The notes under the pieces were generated by a model. That model saw only the letters and a program-made list of their open reading frames with translations, ran no database searches and was not told the origin of the DNA. Both the position numbers and the translations under genes were made by a program. From Heterostelium multicystogenum (taxonomy: Eukaryota; Evosea; Eumycetozoa; Acytosteliales; Acytosteliaceae), in the NCBI GenBank assembly GCA_003667245.1, contig RCNN01000038.1, forward strand, positions 88,737-152,736: DNA of 64,000 nucleotides, given 5' to 3'. Below, piece by piece: positions 58,640 to 64,000 of this stretch. Within the stretch, counting starts at the first letter, position 1, and each line of letters begins with the position of its first letter.

Positions 58640-60631
58640 TTAACCAAACAAGTCTCCCAATTCTTCTGGTACTTCCTCAACTTGCTGCGGTGCATTTAGA
58701 GGATGTTGTTTGACTTGCTGATATTGGGTGTCTCTGGCTTGCGCTGGGGTAACTATGGTTGGTACTTGGCGAGGCTGCACATTCTCGGTGGTGTGGATCT
58801 TGACCGATTTCTTTACCTTGACCAGGCAAGATCCACATGACATTCTAGATTTGCATGGGTCGTATCCTTGGAAGACACTCCACTCGTTGGTCTGCACATT
58901 GTAGACATGGTTGCTGTTGGCTTGTCCGCAAATCATGTAGATATAGCTGACCTCGTCGAATTCGTCGTTTATAGTGCTACGATAGATCATTGAGTAGGGC
59001 TTGATGTTGGGCGGGTTGTCCAGTTGCTTCTTCATCTTGGTGTGGATCGATGTGCAGTAGAAGTTATTGTAGTAGTCGACAAAGTAGATAAATTCTTTGC
59101 CGTCGAAACAGATACAGTCGGTGGAGATGTGGAATCCCATATCCTGAATGATGAGGTTGACTTGGTTGGTCTTGACATCGTATGCAATGAGTGAGAGCAG
59201 ATGGTCTTTGCCATCACGATTAGAAACCATGTATACAGAACCCTGATAGAAGAATGACATGGCATGGAAATTCTTGTTGCCTGTGTTTCCGACCTTCTCA
59301 AACTGGTGTGTTTCAATGTTGAATCGGTCGACCCTACTGATGTTGTTCGTTGCCGATTGACCTCCCGTTATATAAATGTACTTGTCGCCATCGTAGCAGG
59401 CGTGACGGAATATGCCCACTGGATGTTGGTAATGGTTTCTGATAGATCTACATTCTGTGTTTCCAGGTTGAAGCGATAGTACTTATTTGGATGTCCATCG
59501 AATATATACACGTATTTTCCTCCAGTGTACACCACTGATTGCAGAGTATACTTGGTTATGCGAATCACTGGAATAATATCCACGGTGCGCTTGTCTGGAT
59601 TGATCATTGAGCATCTGCCATCATCACCGATTGAGAATATCATGTCGATATATTCTTCATCTTCTTCATTTACTTTCTGATTATTGTTGTTTTTGATTGC
59701 TGCTCCCTCTGTCGATTCACTTTGGTTGACTGGCTTGTCCTGAACTAAATTAATACATTCTGTAACTCTGGCAAATAGCTTATTGAGCTTTGATCGCTCA
59801 ATTTTAAGAGAGTAAGAGACTGGATCGCTTAGCTTTTCAACATATTCGTTGGTGAACACTCTAAAGTGTCGCTGGATCAGCTTCAAGAGATTGTATTGTT
59901 GCATCTGTTTGATTTCGTCTTGATTCATTCCAGCAGTTGTGTTTCTCATAGTGGAAAATCGTGGACTTGTGCTCCTTGAAGAACTGATCAATGGTTGTGC
60001 AATTATTTACAGATTTGATGATTGTGTCTATGTCGTAGCGATCAATGGTGTCTTCAGATTGGTCGTATGTAATGTCGGAATCATTGTTGTAGCTGTCTCG
60101 AATGCTGCTGTCAAAGCTGTCTCTTAGACCGTTAGCGGCACTATTAATCATACTACTATCACATGTTAGTTTTTGGTTATCTACCTGTTTGAACGACTGT
60201 AGCTCCTGAAGAAGCTGTTGCACGGCCTGGTAGCTAGCGTCTTGTTGTCAATCAGCTGCTTCTTAAACTTGTGCTCGTCCAACATTAGCAATTCGTGAAA
60301 CCGTCTGAACTCCGAAGAAACTTCATTTTCTTTGTCACCAGAGCCCAAATAGGCGGCGGCCTGTCGCTTTAAAAGTTTCCAAAGCACATCCATTCTCTGT
60401 TTGATTATATTCTCCTCTGAATTGCTAGCTTTCTTTGGGGTGGGATTGGCCTCGGCATTATTATTATTATTATTTCACAGAGTAGTCTACGAGGCTGTCG
60501 ATCAGCTCTGTCTCCAAGAAGTGTTCCTTGTGCTTTGGATCGTAGATACATCTGCACATATCACCTCATTACATCGATTACAAAAAGATATTTAACTCTA
60601 CACCCACGGTGTTGGCTGCATTGGTTGTCAT
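58640..60631 (-). CDS. B-box zinc finger / kelch-like repeat protein
   Basis: The N-terminus (MTTNAANTVG from ATG 60631) leads into a B-box-like zinc finger with CNRCNEVIC and HKEHF, then an Asn/Glu-rich linker and a helical part (FRRFHELLMLDEHKFKKQL). The second half has kelch-like blades: VVYTGGKYVYIFDG, RHACYDGDKYIYITGG, FYQGSVYMVSNRDG, CFDGKEFIYFVDYYNN and YIYMICGQANSNHVYN, each followed by a aromatic/asparagine closing strand. The tail is Gln/Val/Pro-rich and ends EELGDLFG. This B-box plus blade layout is common in dictyostelids, and such proteins may act as ubiquitin-pathway adaptors; here that is inference. Frame changes lie near 60590, 60480, 60400, 60240, 59930 and 59400. The beta-propeller assignment is by spacing of glycine pairs and tyrosines, so the kelch label is moderate. 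Confidence 0.7.
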
Positions 60632-61044
60632 TCTCACTACTAATATTTATATTTCTTTTAAAATAATTGGACATAATAATAAAATAGATAGTTAGAAACA
60701 GATATAGTTAATTTTTTTTCAATTAGACCTAAGTATTTATGGTGGTGTGGTTTGGGGTTTGATCGGTGTCCAAATCAGAAATTGAAACACCCAGTGATTC
60801 TTCCAAATTTAATAAAATAAAAAAGAAAGAAATAGCAAACTTTACACAATCTTTGAATTTTCTATTGTGTGCCACTTGATCAATGATTGATTGTATAGAT
60901 GCAAAGATAGAAATATATCTGTTCTTTTTTTAGGTAAGTCGTTTGATTTTTTTTTTTTTTGATTTATTTTTTTCAAATCAAAAAGAGAGGAAGTTCATTT
61001 TGGATTTATTAATTGGTTTGATACAGATGGCGATCGATCATTGA
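60632..61044. other. Intergenic, no gene seen
   Basis: About 410 bp, A/T-rich, with a T run of about 13 near 60948. It separates two minus-strand genes. Confidence 0.5.
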
Positions 61045-62195
61045 TCATCGATGTAGCAGTTGATGCATCGGTGCTTTGACCATCATTGCTTGAGTTGGAG
61101 TAAAGATTGGAACGTTTGTCGATATGATTGGGGTTACCGTTTGCTGTGTTGTTGCTGATGCTGCTGCTACTGCCTGGCGATGTTGAAAGAGAAGATGATG
61201 AGGTGTCTGGTGTCTGAGTGTATTTATAGGCTTTTTAATGGTCGATGGCATAGATAGTGTATACTTTCGATCTAAGGTGGTCGGCACATCTGAATTACTG
61301 ATATTGGTGGTGTTCTTGTGTGTAGTTGGTAAATCTAAATCTTCAGTGGTTGACTCTGGTCTGAATGACTCTTGATCATTGCTTACATTGAGTGGTGATT
61401 GGTTGTTGTTATTGTTGTTATTTTGCATTGATGCATTTGGATGACGTAGTGTAAACATGACACGGTTAGATACACGTGTGGCGATGGTGGATCCTGTCTT
61501 TCCACCCCATTTTGTGGTGGTTGCAGGTGGATCGTAAATATGACGTGCAGCTTTGGACTGGCTTGTAGAATCGGATCCAGCGCTGACCGTCAAAATACGA
61601 TCATTCAAACTGACGGATTCAAACTTTGATAGTTGTAACAGTTGTTTCTGGTACTGATCGTTTGGTATGCATGTTCCAGCGGTGCTGGCTGCACCAAGTG
61701 AATCTAGAATCTTACACCAACGCCAACACCGTTGATCTGCGGTGACGATGACGAAGTGAGAGAGGGTAGAGATGGAAGTGATGGGAGATTATTAACTACA
61801 CTGGAGCCAGACTGGCTGCTCTGTTGAGTTGAGGCGCTACCACTGGCACCACCTGCTGATTCGGGCGACATAATATGTGGCTGAACCTCTGAAATTTTTG
61901 AACCAGAATGTCGCATCCATCCTCGCCAAACAGGATTCTCTCCATTCCAAAATAAATGTCATTATATTTCTTTTGTAATTGAAACTTCATTTAACTCTTT
62001 GGCTGTATTGTAGAGGAGTCGCTTGATTCGCGCCAAATACAATGCACCTTCATATGGATTATCGTTGGCATGTGCAATTGCAAGAATAAACAATTCATTT
62101 AGTATCATATAATATACTCTATACATATTCATAACAACAATTGAGCCTGTCAAATGACTGGTCGAACCTTTAGTACTATTTGTTGATTTTGACAT
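61045..62195 (-). CDS. Uncharacterised Ser/Thr-rich protein
   Basis: The most likely start is ATG 62195 (MSKSTNSTKGSTS), because the reading upstream begins with a TTG. A helical segment follows (YRVYYMILNELFILAIAHAND and YLARIKRLLYNTAKELNE). Then comes WRGWMRHSGSKISEVQPHIMSP and a low-complexity stretch (SGSASTQQSSQSG). The last part reads WCKILDSLGAASTAGTC, ARHIYDPPATTTKWGGKTGS and VMFTLRHPN, with Asn and Thr tracts, and ends MHQLLHR. Joining needs frame changes near 61985, 61960 and 61705. I do not recognise the family; the helical segment and the WGGKTGS motif are the best handles for a search. There is no signal peptide; the helical segment contains aromatic hydrophobics and could be membrane-associated. 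About 380 residues. Confidence 0.6.
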
Positions 62196-63958
62196 TATTA
62201 GTAAACTATTCAAATCCAATTCCAATCGATCCAACTATCATCTGGATGTAAGTCCAACATACATAAATGCATTGTCATATGCTGAAATTTGATTCAAAAA
62301 TGCTTTTGTGCTAAATTTGCTTTTTCAGGTGAAAGATATTCTCGGCTACATATTGGAATACAATTAATTGGTTAATGAAGATGCTGGAAGTTGGTTCTGT
62401 AAAATGCTCGAGTACATACACATTTTGAAATAATATCATTACCGTTGTGTAGTTGAACTACTAATCCAACTATTGTCATTTTATTCTATTCTGTCTATAT
62501 TATATCTATAAATAAATTTGATACAACATTTATCTAATAATTTTCCAGTGATATGATAATGATATGATATTATATGATTGTGATATGATTATGATCCACT
62601 TTCTTTAATGTCAATTCTTGAAGAAACCAAGTTTCAATTCTATTTCACACCTAAATAAATATGAAGTGTTAAGTTAATATAAAATTCTGGTGAAATTGAA
62701 ACCACTCTGATTGAGTGATCGATTTGAAATTTAAACATGTATCAAGATGGTGTTGTGGTGATTGTTTGAGTTGAAGGCGGTACTCTACTGGTTGAAGATA
62801 TTTTCAATAGTAATAACTAATAATAATAATCAACAAATAATATTATTATTAATGATTTAGTTCAAAACTCTTGCAATATACAAGTAGATGTCAATAGCTA
62901 GCGATATTACAATTTATAATTATAACTGGCGCTAATCGTTTATCTCTTTATGTTTAAATTCAGTTGTCAATGGCAATGATGAGATGATAGTGATAATTGC
63001 CTGATTGTTTGTCTTGTTGAATTTGAATTGAATTCAAAATTATAATATATTATAATACAAATATTTAATCGCAATCCTTCTTTTAAATTGGATCTTATAA
63101 AAATATATATATATATATATTTATTGCTATTTCTTTTGTTGTTGGACAGTGAATTCGGTTCGAATCTCCAACAAACAACAATTGCAATTTAACCTAAAAT
63201 ATACAAGCCAAACTAACTAGATTGACTTTATTGATGTGATGTATATAATCTAATCTAATCTAAACAACTATTCTATTCTATAATATCATATAATTATATG
63301 ATTCTATACTAAATTAGACTTGACTAAAGTAAAACTAAATAAAAATACAATAATAAAAGTAAAGAAAAGAAAAGAAAAGTGTTGGTTTGCCTATAAACCT
63401 TTTGCTTTGCTTTGCTTTGTTTGTTGTTGTTAATGGTGTTTGGTTGGGCTGCTGCTTTCTGCTTCTCTGTTGCTATTGTTGCTATTGTTCTCACACCACA
63501 TTAGATTGGCTGAATGACTGATGGTTTGGTTTTGATTTTGTTAGACTTCTTCCTTCTCTCACTATTTACGAATTATTGATAAAAAAAGTAGTAGAAGTAA
63601 TGTGATTTGCTAGTTTGTTTGTTTGTTTGTTGCTGAACGAATGTGGTTGCTGTTGCTGTTGTTTTTAGGGGTGTGGTTGTTATCGAATAGATAGACAGAT
63701 AGTGGGTGAGTGAGTGGGTGGGTGTCCAAACACTCAACGACACCAGAATAGCACATCATACCCTATCATAGTTTTTTAAAATATCATATATTAAAATAGC
63801 TTCACAAACACAATAACAACAACAACAAACCAAAGCAAGTGGTATGAATAATTAATTATTTGTACATAAAAGAAACTAATATTCAATCTTTCTTCTCTTT
63901 CTCTTTCCCTTATATATTATGAATAATATTGTTGACTCTATTCTGTTTCTCCTTAGGT

Positions 63959-63994
<36 letters not shown>

Positions 63995-64000
63995 GTTGTT
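62196..64000. other. Intergenic, AT-rich, ends in a GTT repeat
   Basis: About 1.8 kb upstream of the last minus-strand gene. It contains an AT dinucleotide run at about 63100-63120, a G-rich stretch at 63701-63723 with three GGG runs, and T/G-rich triplet sequence. No gene is seen. Confidence 0.5.
63960..64000. repeat. GTT trinucleotide repeat
   Basis: At least ten GTT units reach the right edge of the window, possibly continuing. On the other strand it is an AAC repeat, which would encode poly-Asn (AAC) or poly-Gln-like frames if the neighbouring gene extends here, but no such reading can be assigned. Confidence 0.85.

Noticed and set aside
63151..63172. GGTTCGAATCTCC as a tRNA T-arm
   Set aside because: The flanking bases do not form the T stem, and no D-arm, anticodon stem or acceptor pairing lies upstream.
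1..64000. Transposon or horizontally transferred island
   Set aside because: No transposase, reverse transcriptase, long terminal repeat or target duplication was seen, and the genes are ordinary eukaryotic ones with introns.

Overview
The window is nuclear DNA of a social amoeba (Dictyostelia). The evidence is an AT-rich background with A/T-rich intergenic DNA, short GT-AG introns (mostly about 55-110 bp), Asn/Gln/Ser/Thr homopolymer tracts inside otherwise conserved proteins, and Dictyostelid-typical families: a ComC-like IPT/TIG cell-surface protein, a B-box/kelch-like protein, and PIR121 of the SCAR complex. Coding DNA is clearly richer in GC than in D. discoideum, so another dictyostelid is likely; I cannot name the species. 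The introns, the mitochondrial proteins and the absence of operons exclude a bacterium.

Almost every conserved gene is interrupted by single-base frame changes, mostly +1 in short homopolymers and often repaired a few bases later. Rab7, which is nearly invariant, carries four within about 260 bp. I read these as uncorrected sequencing or assembly errors, not pseudogenes, and give gene spans across them.

Layout. 1-4243: three minus-strand genes (a partial polytopic membrane protein, an APH-type kinase, a PDCL3-type phosducin-like protein). 4889-12877: FIGNL1-type AAA ATPase, ferrochelatase and coproporphyrinogen oxidase head to head (two of the last three steps of heme synthesis), the tRNA-thiolation protein CTU2, and a FERM protein. 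13425-22103: a possible small gene, Rab7, SYS1, an orphan small protein and a large lectin/TIG/EGF surface protein. 22154-31179: a DHHC palmitoyltransferase, an isoaspartyl peptidase, a secreted glycosidase-like protein, NELF-A and a small DUF4476-like protein. 31407-38833: a secreted protein with many Thr/Ser/Gly repeats, and PIR121/CYFIP with a polyproline tail. 39874-43515: mitochondrial IF-3 with a very acidic tail, and GTP cyclohydrolase I. 43516-47394: a gene-free gap of 3.9 kb. 47395-62195: condensin II subunit G2, an oxysterol-binding protein, a myotubularin, a B-box/kelch-like protein and an unidentified protein. 62196-64000: AT-rich upstream DNA ending in a GTT repeat.

Genes are compact and often convergent with very short gaps (6950/7007, 11464/11564, 22103/22154, 27034/27249, 31179/31407, 54846/55010). 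The only obvious pathway pairing is the divergent heme pair. Rab7, myotubularin, SYS1, the oxysterol-binding protein and the DHHC enzyme all concern membrane traffic, but they are scattered and there is no sign of co-regulation. I found no rRNA, tRNA, transposon or CRISPR array, and no convincing new multi-gene system. The most unusual items are the secreted repeat protein, the PIR121 polyproline tail, the IF-3 acidic tail and the divergent heme pair.
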